A DNA stretch of 64,000 nucleotides. Source: Hoeflea sp. (GTDB taxonomy: Bacteria > Pseudomonadota > Alphaproteobacteria > Rhizobiales > Rhizobiaceae). A program made the position numbers and the translations under genes. The notes below the pieces were generated by a model that had not been told where the DNA came from, did not search any database, and saw only the letters and a list, made by a program, of their open reading frames with translations. The stretch is taken from contig JACKJT010000002.1 in NCBI GenBank assembly GCA_020637795.1, positions 372,001 through 436,000 of the forward strand. Reading direction: 5' to 3'. Each line of letters opens with the position of its first letter. Position 1 is the stretch's first letter. Shown here piece by piece: positions 39,376 through 48,466 of this stretch.

Positions 39376-40248
39376 CTAGCGGCTGAGAAGGAACTCGAGC
39401 GTCTGCTTCCAGTCGGTCATGCGGATCGGCGTGCCGTGCGAGCCGGTGTCGAACAGGATGAAGCGTGCGGGGTAGTCCGGATTGTCGCGCCGCACGCTGT
39501 CGAACACCGACTTCTGGTCCTGCCAGGCATAGACCGTGTCGAGGCTGCCATGGGTAAAGACAATCGGCATTCGCGCGCGCACCGCCGCACTCCTGGCAAT
39601 CCCCATGTCAGGCGCACCGCCGAGCAGCGCCATGCCGGCAAGCCGCGGCACCACCGCCGGATCGTTGGCGAGTTTCGAGCAGATGATCGCCCCCATCGAG
39701 GCGCAGGCCAGCACCACCGGCGTCCGGCCCGCGATGATCAGTTCCCTGACGTCGGCTGCGCCCGCATCGTCAAAGCTTTTCACGGTCGGCGACAGATAGG
39801 CGCCGCCATTGAGCAGCACGAGGTTCTTCAGCCGGTTGAAGTTTCCGCCGAATGTGTAGTCGTTCATGCCCAGCCGCTGGTCCCCGCCCCGCCCGTGCAC
39901 GAAGATGACCGCAAACCGGGCCTTTGAATAATCACCGGTGACACCGGTCTCGATCGACCGTCCATTGGCTTCGTGCACGGCCAGCCGGCTCTTCCTCTTG
40001 ACCGCCAGCGAAACGTATTTCGATTGAACCCGCCGCTCCGGCTCCACGTCCCGCTTGTGGATGTCGCGCATCTTGTCATAGGCGACGACCTCGAAAGAGC
40101 CGTCCTGGGACATCGAGAGAATGCCCGGATAGGCAAATAGCCGGTCCTTGTGCCCCCGCAGTTCGAACGCCTGTGCCGGCGCGGCCGCACCGATCAGCAG
40201 CGCCAGGGCAAGGAATATCGCTCCCCGCGCGCCAACTACGCCGCGCAA
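39376..40248 (-). CDS. Exported alpha/beta hydrolase-like protein
   Basis: A 290-residue secreted protein (signal peptide to AAAPAQA, residue 27). Hydrolase signs: oxyanion region VIFVHGRGGD (118-123), nucleophile Ser184 in ACASMGA (the first glycine of GxSxG is Cys182), Asp237 in THGSLDTVY and His271 in GSHGTP. A triad is therefore plausible. The large N-terminal segment (to residue 110) is not typical of esterases. Substrate unknown. It is divergent from parE, 97 bases away. Confidence 0.87.
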   Translation of the reverse strand: MRGVVGARGAIFLALALLIGAAAPAQAFELRGHKDRLFAYPGILSMSQDGSFEVVAYDKMRDIHKRDVEPERRVQSKYVSLAVKRKSRLAVHEANGRSIETGVTGDYSKARFAVIFVHGRGGDQRLGMNDYTFGGNFNRLKNLVLLNGGAYLSPTVKSFDDAGAADVRELIIAGRTPVVLACASMGAIICSKLANDPAVVPRLAGMALLGGAPDMGIARSAAVRARMPIVFTHGSLDTVYAWQDQKSVFDSVRRDNPDYPARFILFDTGSHGTPIRMTDWKQTLEFLLSR

Positions 40249-40345
40249 AGCCGCAAACCAAATGCTACACAGTCGATTGAAAGAACGGATTCTGGCACAC
40301 TCCGGCTGATTCGTTTCCCCAATCTACATCAGGCATCACGGCGAT

Positions 40346-42424
40346 ATGGACGATTCCAACGATCTTTTTTCCACAACTGGCACCTCTGCTGCAACACCCG
40401 CGCCAAAAGCGGAAAACACGGCAGCGAGACAACCCGCCGCTGCAGCGCCGAAAGCAGCCCGGACGGAAGCCTCCAAAGCGGGCGCTCCCGCCAGTGGTGA
40501 CACCTATGATGCCTCCACCATCGAGGTCTTGGAAGGCCTCGAACCGGTGCGTCGCCGGCCTGGCATGTATATTGGCGGCACCGACGAGCGCGCCCTCCAC
40601 CACCTGTTCGCCGAAGTCATCGACAACTCGATGGACGAAGCCGTGGCCGGACACGCCAACTTCATCGAGGTCGAACTCGATGCGGACGGCTATCTTTCCG
40701 TCACCGACAACGGCCGCGGCATTCCTGTGGAAAACCATCCGAAGTTTCCCGGCAAGTCCACCCTCGAGGTGATCATGACGGTGCTGCACGCCGGCGGCAA
40801 GTTCGACAGCAAGGTCTATGAAACCTCCGGCGGCCTGCACGGCGTCGGCGTTTCCGTGGTCAACGCGCTGTCGGACGATCTGGTGGTCGAGATCGCGCGC
40901 AACAAGAAACTCTATCGGCAGCGCTTCTCCCGCGGCATTCCCCAGGGCGGCCTCGAGGAGCTCGGCGACATTCACAACCGCCGGGGCACCAAGGTCCGCT
41001 TCCATCCCGATCCGGAGATCTTCGGCGCCGGCGCCCGGTTCGACCCGGGCCGGCTCTACCGCATGGCCCGCTCCAAGGCCTACCTGTTCGGTGGCGTCGA
41101 GATCCGCTGGGTCTGCGCCGCTTCACTGGTCGAGGGCACCGAGACGCCGGAAAAGGCCGTGTTTCACTTCCCCGGTGGTCTCAAGGACTATCTGGAGGCG
41201 TCGCTTGGCAAGGAACATCGCGTCACCCGCGACATCTTCGCCGGCAAGACCGAACGTCCCGGCGGCCACGGCTCTCTGGAATGGGCGATCACCTGGTATG
41301 GCGGCGATTCGTCGATCAACTCCTACTGCAACACCATCCCGACGCCGGACGGCGGCACCCATGAAGCGGGCCTGCGCATTGCGCTGACCAAGGGGCTGAA
41401 GGCCTATGCCGAGCTCACCGGCAACAAGCGCGCCGCCGCGATCACCACCGACGATGTGATGATCTCCTCGATCGGCATGCTGTCGGTCTTCATCCGCGAA
41501 CCGGAATTCGTCGGCCAGACCAAGGACAAGCTGGCGACCGTCGAGGCCCAGCGGATTGTCGAGAATGCCTTGCGCGATCCCTTCGACCATTTCCTCGCGG
41601 ATTCACCCGCCGAAGCCGACAAGCTGCTTGAATGGGTAATCGACCGCGCCGACGAACGGGTCAGGCGCCGCAAGGAAAAGGAAGTCAACCGCAAGACCGC
41701 CGTCAGGAAACTCAGGCTTCCCGGTAAGCTGTCCGATTGCAGCCAGACCACCGCGGCCGGGGCTGAACTGTTCATCGTCGAGGGCGATTCCGCCGGCGGC
41801 TCGGCAAAACAGGCCCGCGACCGCTCCAATCAGGCCATCCTGCCGTTGCGCGGCAAGATCCTCAACGTGGCCAGCGCCGGCCGCGAGAAGCTCGGCGCCA
41901 ACCAGCAGATCGCCGATCTCATCCAGGCACTGGGGTGCGGGACCCGGTCGAAATACCGCGAGGAAGACCTGCGCTACGAACGCATCATCATCATGACCGA
42001 TGCCGACGTCGATGGCGCCCATATCGCTTCGCTGCTGATCACCTTTTTCTACCAGGAAATGCCCGAACTGATCCGCCAGGGCCACCTCTATCTCGCTGTT
42101 CCGCCGCTCTACAAACTGACCCAGGGAGCCAAGTCACTCTATGCCCGTGACGACGCGCACCGAGTGGAACTGCTGGAAACGGAGTTCACCGGCCGCGGCA
42201 AGGTCGAGATCAACCGGTTCAAGGGCCTTGGCGAAATGATGGCCTCGCAGCTCAAGGAGACCACCATGGACCCCGCCAAGCGGACGCTTCTGAAGGTTGC
42301 TGTCGACGTGAGCGATCCGGAATCGACCCGGGAAACCGTCGACAACCTGATGGGAACCAAGGCCGACGCCCGTTTCCGCTTCATCCAGGAGCACGCAGCC
42401 TTCGCCGAGAATCTTGATATCTGA
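40346..42424 (+). CDS. parE: DNA topoisomerase IV subunit B
   Basis: A 692-residue ParE: after a low-complexity Ala/Pro-rich N-terminal stretch of about 50 residues (common in rhizobia), the GHKL ATPase domain has LEPVRRRPGMYIGG, EVIDNSMDEA and GGLHGVGVSVVNAL. The TOPRIM part has LFIVEGDSAGGSA and IIIMTDADVDGAHI. Length and the missing GyrB-type insert mark it as ParE rather than GyrB. It decatenates daughter chromosomes with ParC. The stop faces a DUF2336 gene 12 bases away. Confidence 0.96.
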   Translation: MDDSNDLFSTTGTSAATPAPKAENTAARQPAAAAPKAARTEASKAGAPASGDTYDASTIEVLEGLEPVRRRPGMYIGGTDERALHHLFAEVIDNSMDEAVAGHANFIEVELDADGYLSVTDNGRGIPVENHPKFPGKSTLEVIMTVLHAGGKFDSKVYETSGGLHGVGVSVVNALSDDLVVEIARNKKLYRQRFSRGIPQGGLEELGDIHNRRGTKVRFHPDPEIFGAGARFDPGRLYRMARSKAYLFGGVEIRWVCAASLVEGTETPEKAVFHFPGGLKDYLEASLGKEHRVTRDIFAGKTERPGGHGSLEWAITWYGGDSSINSYCNTIPTPDGGTHEAGLRIALTKGLKAYAELTGNKRAAAITTDDVMISSIGMLSVFIREPEFVGQTKDKLATVEAQRIVENALRDPFDHFLADSPAEADKLLEWVIDRADERVRRRKEKEVNRKTAVRKLRLPGKLSDCSQTTAAGAELFIVEGDSAGGSAKQARDRSNQAILPLRGKILNVASAGREKLGANQQIADLIQALGCGTRSKYREEDLRYERIIIMTDADVDGAHIASLLITFFYQEMPELIRQGHLYLAVPPLYKLTQGAKSLYARDDAHRVELLETEFTGRGKVEINRFKGLGEMMASQLKETTMDPAKRTLLKVAVDVSDPESTRETVDNLMGTKADARFRFIQEHAAFAENLDI

Positions 42425-42436
42425 GCGGTATGGACC

Positions 42437-43576
42437 TCAGGCAGCCTCTGCGGCCAGCGCCTGGGCGTAATCGCGCGAGGCCTGGCGACGCCAGCTGAAA
42501 TGCATGGTTTCGACCAGTCGCAGCAGTTCTGAAACCGATGGCTGGCTTTCCGCATCGCGCGCATGGCGTTGCAGGAGTTCCGCGGTAACCAGTCCTGGAT
42601 CGACAACGGCCTGATTGCGCGACGCCGCGCGCCAGATCTGGGTTGCGGTAACGAACACCGGCGCCAGGTCGCTCCCGAGCCCCACGGACCGGTAAAGCGC
42701 CCGCATCGCGGTTTCACGTCCGTCAATCAATATGCCGCGCACCCGCGAATCGCTCATGCCCGACAGCGACACCACGGCGCTGGCGAAGAAATCGACATTG
42801 CCCGCGCACAGGGCATGTATCAGGAAGGCCGGGGTCAGGCGTCCAGATATGCGCAGATGCTCGACAAGCGCCGGAATCTCGTCCTGGGCCACCGTCTCGG
42901 CCAGTCTAAGCGTCGCCGTCATGCAGGCCTCCTCGGTGATCTTCCGGCCGCGGCTTCCGCCAATCGCGGAGCGGATGAAATCCGATCCGGCCAGCGCCGC
43001 GCCGAGCCGCTCCACCAGAGCCTGACGCACATCGCAAGGCAGATCCGGGCGCTCGAACAGCCGGGCACGGATTTCGGCCTCGTCGCCGAACCGCTCGGCG
43101 ATCCGGCGCAGCGAAATCCGCGCAATGGATACGTGCGGATTATCCAGCATGTCGGCAACCGCTTCGGGCTCCCCGACTTCAGCCATCGCGGCCGCGACAG
43201 CCACCGAAACCGGGCACCGGAACGCGACGAAACGCTGAAGCGACGAGCGGCCGGAGGCAACGATTTCGATGAGATCGTTGTCGGCCAGCGCCGGAGACAG
43301 CGCGATGACCCTGCCCGCCACCTCGATCTGGTCGAAAGCCAGCCCCAGCAGGATGCTGCGCGGCGCGTGCTCGACCAGGGCAAGACCCTCGGCAAGCGCC
43401 AGCCGGACCTTGGGAGACGGATCCTCAAGCAGCAGCGCCAGAGCCGCCTCGGCCTCCTGCCGCTCGGATGGATCCATACGTCCTTGCGCGTAGGCCTGAG
43501 TCAAAGCCCGGGTTGCACGGCAGCGGTCACCGACCTTGGCGGTTTCCGACCACTTTAGAAAGGACTTTACAATCAT
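42437..43576 (-). CDS. DUF2336 domain-containing protein
   Basis: A 379-residue helical protein with HEAT-like repeats: ALALLLEDPSPKVRLALAEGLA, RFVAFRCPVSVAVAAAMAEVGE, ADMLDNPHVSIARISLRRIAE. These fit DUF2336, an alphaproteobacterial family of unknown function linked by some studies to cell-cycle or stress regulation. It is encoded convergent with parE. No catalytic signature is visible; a protein-interaction role is likely. Confidence 0.9.
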   Translation of the reverse strand: MIVKSFLKWSETAKVGDRCRATRALTQAYAQGRMDPSERQEAEAALALLLEDPSPKVRLALAEGLALVEHAPRSILLGLAFDQIEVAGRVIALSPALADNDLIEIVASGRSSLQRFVAFRCPVSVAVAAAMAEVGEPEAVADMLDNPHVSIARISLRRIAERFGDEAEIRARLFERPDLPCDVRQALVERLGAALAGSDFIRSAIGGSRGRKITEEACMTATLRLAETVAQDEIPALVEHLRISGRLTPAFLIHALCAGNVDFFASAVVSLSGMSDSRVRGILIDGRETAMRALYRSVGLGSDLAPVFVTATQIWRAASRNQAVVDPGLVTAELLQRHARDAESQPSVSELLRLVETMHFSWRRQASRDYAQALAAEAA

Positions 43577-43914
43577 GAAAATGCGACCCCACTCGGTACC
43601 TGTGTCCTGACACTAGGGCCAAATGGTTTACGATCGGTTCACCATACTTGTTAACGCTTCAGCTGCGCCCAAATCCCCGGCCATCCTCTCCATCTCTCCG
43701 GCTTCTCCGCCATGCTTCCTCGCAAATCACCGGAAATTCCTGCATTCTTTCAATATTTTCGGACCCATCGGCGGGAAAACGCCCTGCCCGCGCGCAATCA
43801 CTATCCACAGCCCCGTACCAAATCGGTATCCTTCAGAATTCATCAGGATCTGGAACTTGCACATCGGTTTGGAACGCGGCATCAATACACCTGCAACTGT
43901 ACGAGGGGTAAAGC
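43577..43914. other. Gap between DUF2336 and MaoC genes
   Basis: A divergent intergenic region of 338 bases with some short runs of T and C. Several short plus-strand frames exist but lack ribosome sites. A small dyad (GTGTC-CT-GACAC at 43602-43613) sits near the DUF2336 start. It presumably carries both promoters. Confidence 0.4.
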
Positions 43915-44370
43915 ATGCGCGGTATGTATCTTGAGGAATTCGAACCGGGCGCTGTGATTTCCCACACTCTGCGGCGGACAGTCACCGAGATGGACAACAT
44001 GTTGTTTTCCAACATGACGCTCAATCCGCAGCCGCTGCACATCGATTTCGAGTTCTGCAAGACAACCGAATTCGGCCAGCCCCTGGTCAACTCGCTTTTT
44101 ACCCTGGGCCTGATGATCGGCATCTCGGTCAACGACACGACAGTTGGCACCACCATCGCCAATCTGGGAATGAGCGAGGTCACATTTCCGAATCCGCTGT
44201 TTCATGGCGACACCGTGCGGGTCGAGACCAAGGTGCTGACCGTTCGCGAATCGAAATCGAAGGACGACCGCGGCATCGTTGAAATGGAGCACCAGGCCTT
44301 CAACCAGCACGGCAAGCTGGTCGCCCGCTGCGTCCGCCAGGCCATGATGCGCAAAAGGCCGAAACGATGA
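43915..44370 (+). CDS. MaoC-family (hot-dog) acyl-CoA hydratase
   Basis: A 151-residue hot-dog fold hydratase: EEFEPGAVISHTLRRTVTE, then NPQPLHIDFEFCKTTEFGQPLVNS, where the Asp-His hydratase dyad of MaoC domains lies, and FPNPLFHGDTVRVETKV. Together with the CoA-ester lyase gene that it overlaps by four bases, it resembles the mesaconyl-CoA hydratase/malyl-CoA lyase pairs of the ethylmalonyl-CoA or methylaspartate routes. That role is inferred from context, not proven. Confidence 0.92.
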   Translation: MRGMYLEEFEPGAVISHTLRRTVTEMDNMLFSNMTLNPQPLHIDFEFCKTTEFGQPLVNSLFTLGLMIGISVNDTTVGTTIANLGMSEVTFPNPLFHGDTVRVETKVLTVRESKSKDDRGIVEMEHQAFNQHGKLVARCVRQAMMRKRPKR

Positions 44371-45281
44371 TGCGCTCGCTGCTGTTCGTTCCCGGCGATT
44401 CGGAACGCAAGATGCTCAAGGCCGCGCGCTCCGGCGCCGATGCACTGATCCTCGACCTCGAGGATTCGGTCGCGCAGGCCCGCAAGTCCGAAGCCCGCAC
44501 GCTGGTGGCGTCCTTCCTGAAAGACGCCGAACGAGGTGCCGGAACGCCATGGCTGATCGTGCGCATCAACGCACTCGACACCGGCATGAGCGATGACGAT
44601 CTGGCGGCGGTGATCGCGGCCTCTCCCGATGTGATCCTGCTGCCCAAGGCGGGATCCGGCGCCGACATCCAGGACCTCAGCGCCCGGATCGGCGTACACG
44701 AGGCCGAAGCCGGCCTAGAGGTTGGAAAGATCCGGATCCACGCATTGATGACAGAGACGGCCGGGGGCATGTTGTCCGCAGGCTCGTTCGCCGCCAAGTC
44801 CGAGCGGCTCTCCGGCCTTGCCTGGGGCGCCGAGGACCTCGCGGCCGATATCGGGGCGTCTTCCAACAAGGATGACAACGGCGTCTACACCGATGTCTTC
44901 CGCATGGCGCGAAGCCTGACGATCCTGGCAGCCGCCCATTCCCGCGTCGATGCGATCGATACCGTGTTCACCGACTTTCGCGACATGGAAGGGCTGGATG
45001 CCGAGTGCCGCGCGGCCGTCCGTGATGGATTTACCGGCAAGATGGCTATCCACCCTGACCAGGTGGCGGTGATCAACAAGGCCTTCACCCCTCCGCCCGA
45101 AGACGTGGAGCGGGCCGTCCGGATCCTGGCGTTGTTCGCGGCCGCCGGACCCGACGCCGGCGTGCTGTCGCTCGATGGCAAGATGATCGACCGTCCGCAC
45201 CTGCGCCAGGCCGAACGCGTCGCAAGGCGGGCCGGACTGGAACCGCACGCTGTGCCCGCGATTGATCCGGTGGCCGAGTAG
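44367..45281 (+). CDS. CoA-ester lyase (HpcH/CitE family)
   Basis: A 304-residue member of the citrate lyase beta/malyl-CoA lyase family: RSLLFVPGDSERKMLKA, LILDLEDSVA (Glu/Asp of the metal site), KIRIHALMTETAGGML, and GLAWGAEDLAADIG. FRMARSLTILAAA and HPDQVAVINKAF follow. These TIM-barrel enzymes split beta-hydroxyacyl-CoA such as malyl-CoA or methylmalyl-CoA, or hydrolyse it. It overlaps the MaoC gene by four bases, so they are translationally coupled. Confidence 0.93.
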   Translation: MMRSLLFVPGDSERKMLKAARSGADALILDLEDSVAQARKSEARTLVASFLKDAERGAGTPWLIVRINALDTGMSDDDLAAVIAASPDVILLPKAGSGADIQDLSARIGVHEAEAGLEVGKIRIHALMTETAGGMLSAGSFAAKSERLSGLAWGAEDLAADIGASSNKDDNGVYTDVFRMARSLTILAAAHSRVDAIDTVFTDFRDMEGLDAECRAAVRDGFTGKMAIHPDQVAVINKAFTPPPEDVERAVRILALFAAAGPDAGVLSLDGKMIDRPHLRQAERVARRAGLEPHAVPAIDPVAE

Positions 45282-45287
45282 CGCCGG

Positions 45288-45902
45288 TTACTTACTCAGC
45301 GGCCAGGCGGGACGCCGCAGCTCGAAGGTCTGCGCCGCGTCGGCATAATCCATGTAGCCCAGGCGCGCCAGCGGCGCCACGGTCGCCATGTCGAACCGGC
45401 CATCAACAATCGCCGCCTCGGCGATGTGGATTCCGACCACCTGGCCGATGACCACGAAGGAGCCGCTCGGCTTGCCCTCCAGGCTCTTCGCCTCGAAGAT
45501 TTCCGTGACCTTGCACTCCAGCGCCGCATGGGCTTCGGCCACGAACGGCGCATTGATCAGCTGTGCTTCCGCCATCGTCAGGCCGGAGAAATCGAATTCG
45601 TTTTCGCCGTAGGGGGCATCGGCCGACGACAGGTTCATCTGCTCGGTCAGGGCGCGGCCGACCATGCTGGTGGTGAAGACCCGTGTTTCCTCGACATTGC
45701 GCAGCGTGTCCTTGCGCCCCGAAGATGAGAACATCACCATCTTCGGATGATCGGATATCGCGTTGAAAAACGAGTATGGCGCGAGGTTGACCGATCCGTC
45801 GTTGCCCCTGGTGCCGATCCAGCCGATCGGCCGCGGCGAGACAATGGCCTTGAACGGATCGTGCGGCAGCCCGTGGGCATTCTCCTGCGCAGTATAGAAC
45901 AT
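45288..45902 (-). CDS. Flavin reductase family protein (FMN-binding split barrel)
   Basis: A 204-residue protein: DPFKAIVSPRPIGWIGTRG, NLAPYSFFNAISDHPKMVMFS and KDTLRNVEETRVFTTSMVG are typical of the flavin reductase/DIM6 group, with FMN bound at the dimer interface. Start ATG at 45902; the much longer open frame overlaps the nitroreductase gene and is not real. It lies five bases after that gene, so both FMN enzymes are co-transcribed. Substrate unknown. Confidence 0.92.
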   Translation of the reverse strand: MFYTAQENAHGLPHDPFKAIVSPRPIGWIGTRGNDGSVNLAPYSFFNAISDHPKMVMFSSSGRKDTLRNVEETRVFTTSMVGRALTEQMNLSSADAPYGENEFDFSGLTMAEAQLINAPFVAEAHAALECKVTEIFEAKSLEGKPSGSFVVIGQVVGIHIAEAAIVDGRFDMATVAPLARLGYMDYADAAQTFELRRPAWPLSK

Positions 45903-45907
45903 CGCGC

Positions 45908-46486
45908 CTACTCCCCCGCGAACGTGACGATGTCGGCGAGGTCCGGCCTTGGCCGTTCGCCCGGGTGCATCTTCGGTGTCCCGATGTGAATGAAGCCGGC
46001 AACCTTTTCGTCGCCGGAGATGCCGAGAACCCCATATGCGCGCTCGTCGAAGGCAAACCACTCGGTCAGCCAATTCGAGGCATAGCCAAGCGCATTGGCC
46101 GCCATCACCAGGTTGAGACAGACCGCGCCGGCGCTCAGCACCTGTTCCCATTCGGGAATCTTGACATGCGGCGCGGCGCGCGAGACGACCGCGATCACCA
46201 CCGGCGCGCGGGTCAGCCGGGTTTTCTCGACCGCGATCATGTCGTCCGCCATGTCGGGTTTGTTGGCCATCGCGATCTCCGCGAGCTCCAGCGATATCCG
46301 CTCCCTGGCTGCACCGGAATAGACAATGAACCGCCATGGCGCGAGCTTGCCATGATCGGGAACCCGGCTGGCAAGTTTCAGCATCTCCTCGATTTCGGCC
46401 CGTGACGGTCCGGGATCGGTCATCTGAAAAGCCGGAATGGAGCGGCGGGTTTCGAGATAGGTTTTCAGGGCAGCATTGACCGGCAT
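45908..46486 (-). CDS. Nitroreductase family protein
   Basis: A 192-residue FMN-dependent reductase: ETRRSIPAF at the start (the RRS phosphate-binding motif), LKLASRVPDHGKLAPWRFIVY, and AANALGYASNWLTEW. I chose ATG 46486 because CGAGGAAG lies immediately upstream; an ATG five codons earlier lacks such a site. It resembles malonic semialdehyde reductase/RutE-like or nitroreductase A proteins. It forms a two-gene operon with the flavin reductase. Confidence 0.92.
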   Translation of the reverse strand: MPVNAALKTYLETRRSIPAFQMTDPGPSRAEIEEMLKLASRVPDHGKLAPWRFIVYSGAARERISLELAEIAMANKPDMADDMIAVEKTRLTRAPVVIAVVSRAAPHVKIPEWEQVLSAGAVCLNLVMAANALGYASNWLTEWFAFDERAYGVLGISGDEKVAGFIHIGTPKMHPGERPRPDLADIVTFAGE

Positions 46487-46591
46487 GTCTTCCTCGTGCA
46501 TTCAGGCTTGACCGAAAACGGTCATGAATTTGCCATGGCTCTGGGGTCCAAGTGACCTCTCGCATTCCAGAAGTCAACCGGACCGTACCTT

Positions 46592-47521
46592 ATGAACAGA
46601 CTGTCTATTGTTCTTCTCTCCGCACTGACGTTTCTGGCGCTGTCCAGCGTCGCCAATGCTCAGGATGCCTTTAGCACAGGTGACGAACCGAAGATCACGC
46701 TGCCCGGGCTGACGGAATATGCACCGGCCGGGTCCGAAGGCGACAACGCGGCGATCAGGCGGACGGTGCGCATGGAAGCCGCGCTGACCGAGACCAGCGA
46801 ACCGCTCAAGCACGGATTGACCTGGCGTATTTTCCACACGACGCCTGGCCCCGACGGCAAGTTGCCGCTGCTTGCCAGTTCCGAGGGCGGGTCGGCGGAA
46901 TTCGAGTTCGAGCCGGGCGACTATTTCCTGCACGTGGCCTTCGGCCGCGCCGGTGTCACCAAGAAGCTGACGGTGCCGCGGGACGGGCCGATCGAGAAAC
47001 AGCATATCGTCATGGAGGCCGGCGGACTGATCCTCAACGCCGTCTCCGGGGTCGATGCGCGCATTCCTGCCAGCCAGCTGCGCTTCAACATCTACAAGGC
47101 CGAAGAAGGTATCGACGGCGAACAGCAGCTCGTGGTCGAGGACGTCAAGCCCAATACCATCGTCCGGCTCAATGCCGGCACCTATCACATTGTTTCGGAA
47201 TACGGCTCCGTCAACGCTGTCATCCGCTCCGACATCCGGGTCGAGGCAGGCAAGCTAACCGAGGCCGTCATCCAGCACCGCGCGGCCCAGCTGACACTCA
47301 AGCTGGTCGCAGAACCGGGCGGAGAAGCCATCGCCGACACGGCCTGGTCCATCCTGACATCCGGCGGCGACGTGGTGTCGGAAAGCGTTGGCGCCTTCCC
47401 CACCATCGTGCTTGCCGAAGGCGAATACACCGCCATCGCCCGCAACAAGGCCAAGGTGCTGCAACGCGATTTCACCGTCGTCGCCGGCCGCAATGCGGAT
47501 GTGGAAGTCCTGCTCAACTAG
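46592..47521 (+). CDS. Exported beta-rich protein of unknown function
   Basis: A 309-residue protein with a signal peptide (SIVLLSALTFLALSSVANAQ). Three similar beta-sandwich-like units seem to follow (LTWRIFHTTPGPDGKLPLLASSEGGSAEFEFEPGDYFLHVAFGRAGVTKK, seen in parts; RFNIYKAEEG...AGTYHIVSEYG; AWSILTSGGDVV...EGEYTAIARNKAKV), each ending in a short GxYxxxA-type strand. This suggests three repeats of a carboxypeptidase-regulatory-like or SpaA-like fold. No family is named. The stop overlaps the convergent acyltransferase gene by four bases. Confidence 0.8.
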   Translation: MNRLSIVLLSALTFLALSSVANAQDAFSTGDEPKITLPGLTEYAPAGSEGDNAAIRRTVRMEAALTETSEPLKHGLTWRIFHTTPGPDGKLPLLASSEGGSAEFEFEPGDYFLHVAFGRAGVTKKLTVPRDGPIEKQHIVMEAGGLILNAVSGVDARIPASQLRFNIYKAEEGIDGEQQLVVEDVKPNTIVRLNAGTYHIVSEYGSVNAVIRSDIRVEAGKLTEAVIQHRAAQLTLKLVAEPGGEAIADTAWSILTSGGDVVSESVGAFPTIVLAEGEYTAIARNKAKVLQRDFTVVAGRNADVEVLLN

Positions 47522-48363
47522 GCGCTCTTGAGCCGCCTGCTCCGGACGTTCTGCACCGGCTCCAGGTCGAACACCGCCTTGAAAAGTGTTTCGAGCAGCT
47601 GTTTCCGGTCCGTGAGGCGGGCAAGTTCATCCGCCTGAAGCACTCTGCCCGCACGGGCGACGATCGTCGTTCCCGACAGCCTGCGGAATTCGCGGATCAG
47701 CAGCGAGATCCTGAGCGTCATCGACACGCGGCTGGCGAGGTGAAACAGCCGGCCGTTCTGGCCACCGAAATGGACCGGAATGACCGATGCCCGCGCCGCC
47801 TGGACCAGCCGCGCCGGGAACATCTTCCAAGGCAGATCCACCGCGCGGCCAAATCCTTTCGGCGCAGTCGCGACCCCGCCGGCCGGGAACACCACCACCG
47901 TCACGCCGGATTTCAAGAGCCGCACCGCCTCGTGCCGCGTCGCCATGTTCATGGCCAGCGCCTCACGCGTCTCGTCAAACGAGATCGGCAGCGCGTAGGG
48001 CGCTATCTCGGGGATCTTCATCAGGTCATTGTTGATCAGCACCCGGAACGGACGCCCCAGAGCCTCCGCCATCGCCAGAACCGCGATGCCGTCACCGATG
48101 CCGAAGGGATGGTTGGCGACGATCACCAGCGGGCTGTCGGGAAGGTTGCGCGGTGGCCACTCGGACCTGAGGTCGAGACGAATATCGATCAGGTCGAGCA
48201 TCTTCGAAAAGACCTGCCGGCCCTGCGGAACGATGTCCCGGCTCCAGATCTGGTAGAGCCTGAGGTAACGGTCGCGGCCGGACAGGCCCTCGATCGAGCG
48301 GATGATCCAGCGCTTGATCCGGGGCTGGTTTTCGTTGGCGTAGCTGAGCTGATCGAGACGCAT
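47518..48363 (-). CDS. Lysophospholipid acyltransferase family protein
   Basis: A 281-residue PlsC-like acyltransferase. The catalytic motif is NHPFGIGDG (residues 84-92), with His85 and Asp91 spaced as in the NHP-x-G-x-x-DG subfamily, not the classical NHxxxxD. Later parts VFPAGGVATAPKGFGR and VIPVHFGGQNGRLF fit the second and third acyltransferase blocks. It probably acylates a lysolipid at the inner membrane; the acceptor is unknown. The start at ATG 48363 is supported only by the family layout, since the ribosome site is weak. Confidence 0.88.
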   Translation of the reverse strand: MRLDQLSYANENQPRIKRWIIRSIEGLSGRDRYLRLYQIWSRDIVPQGRQVFSKMLDLIDIRLDLRSEWPPRNLPDSPLVIVANHPFGIGDGIAVLAMAEALGRPFRVLINNDLMKIPEIAPYALPISFDETREALAMNMATRHEAVRLLKSGVTVVVFPAGGVATAPKGFGRAVDLPWKMFPARLVQAARASVIPVHFGGQNGRLFHLASRVSMTLRISLLIREFRRLSGTTIVARAGRVLQADELARLTDRKQLLETLFKAVFDLEPVQNVRSRRLKSA

Positions 48364-48466
48364 CGTGACTCTCGCGTGAGACAGGGTCGCTCCGCATGCC
48401 ACGTCTGCATGAACATCGTGTGACAACCGGCGCAGCGCACATACTGTACGCCGCGCCGGAAAGGGA

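Noticed and set aside
45965..46405. Plus-strand frame opposite the nitroreductase gene
   Set aside because: Shadow of the conserved minus-strand gene; no ribosome site.
45288..46577. A 429-residue fused reading frame over flavin reductase and nitroreductase
   Set aside because: Its N-terminal half is antiphase to the nitroreductase gene; only the flavin reductase part from 45902 is real.
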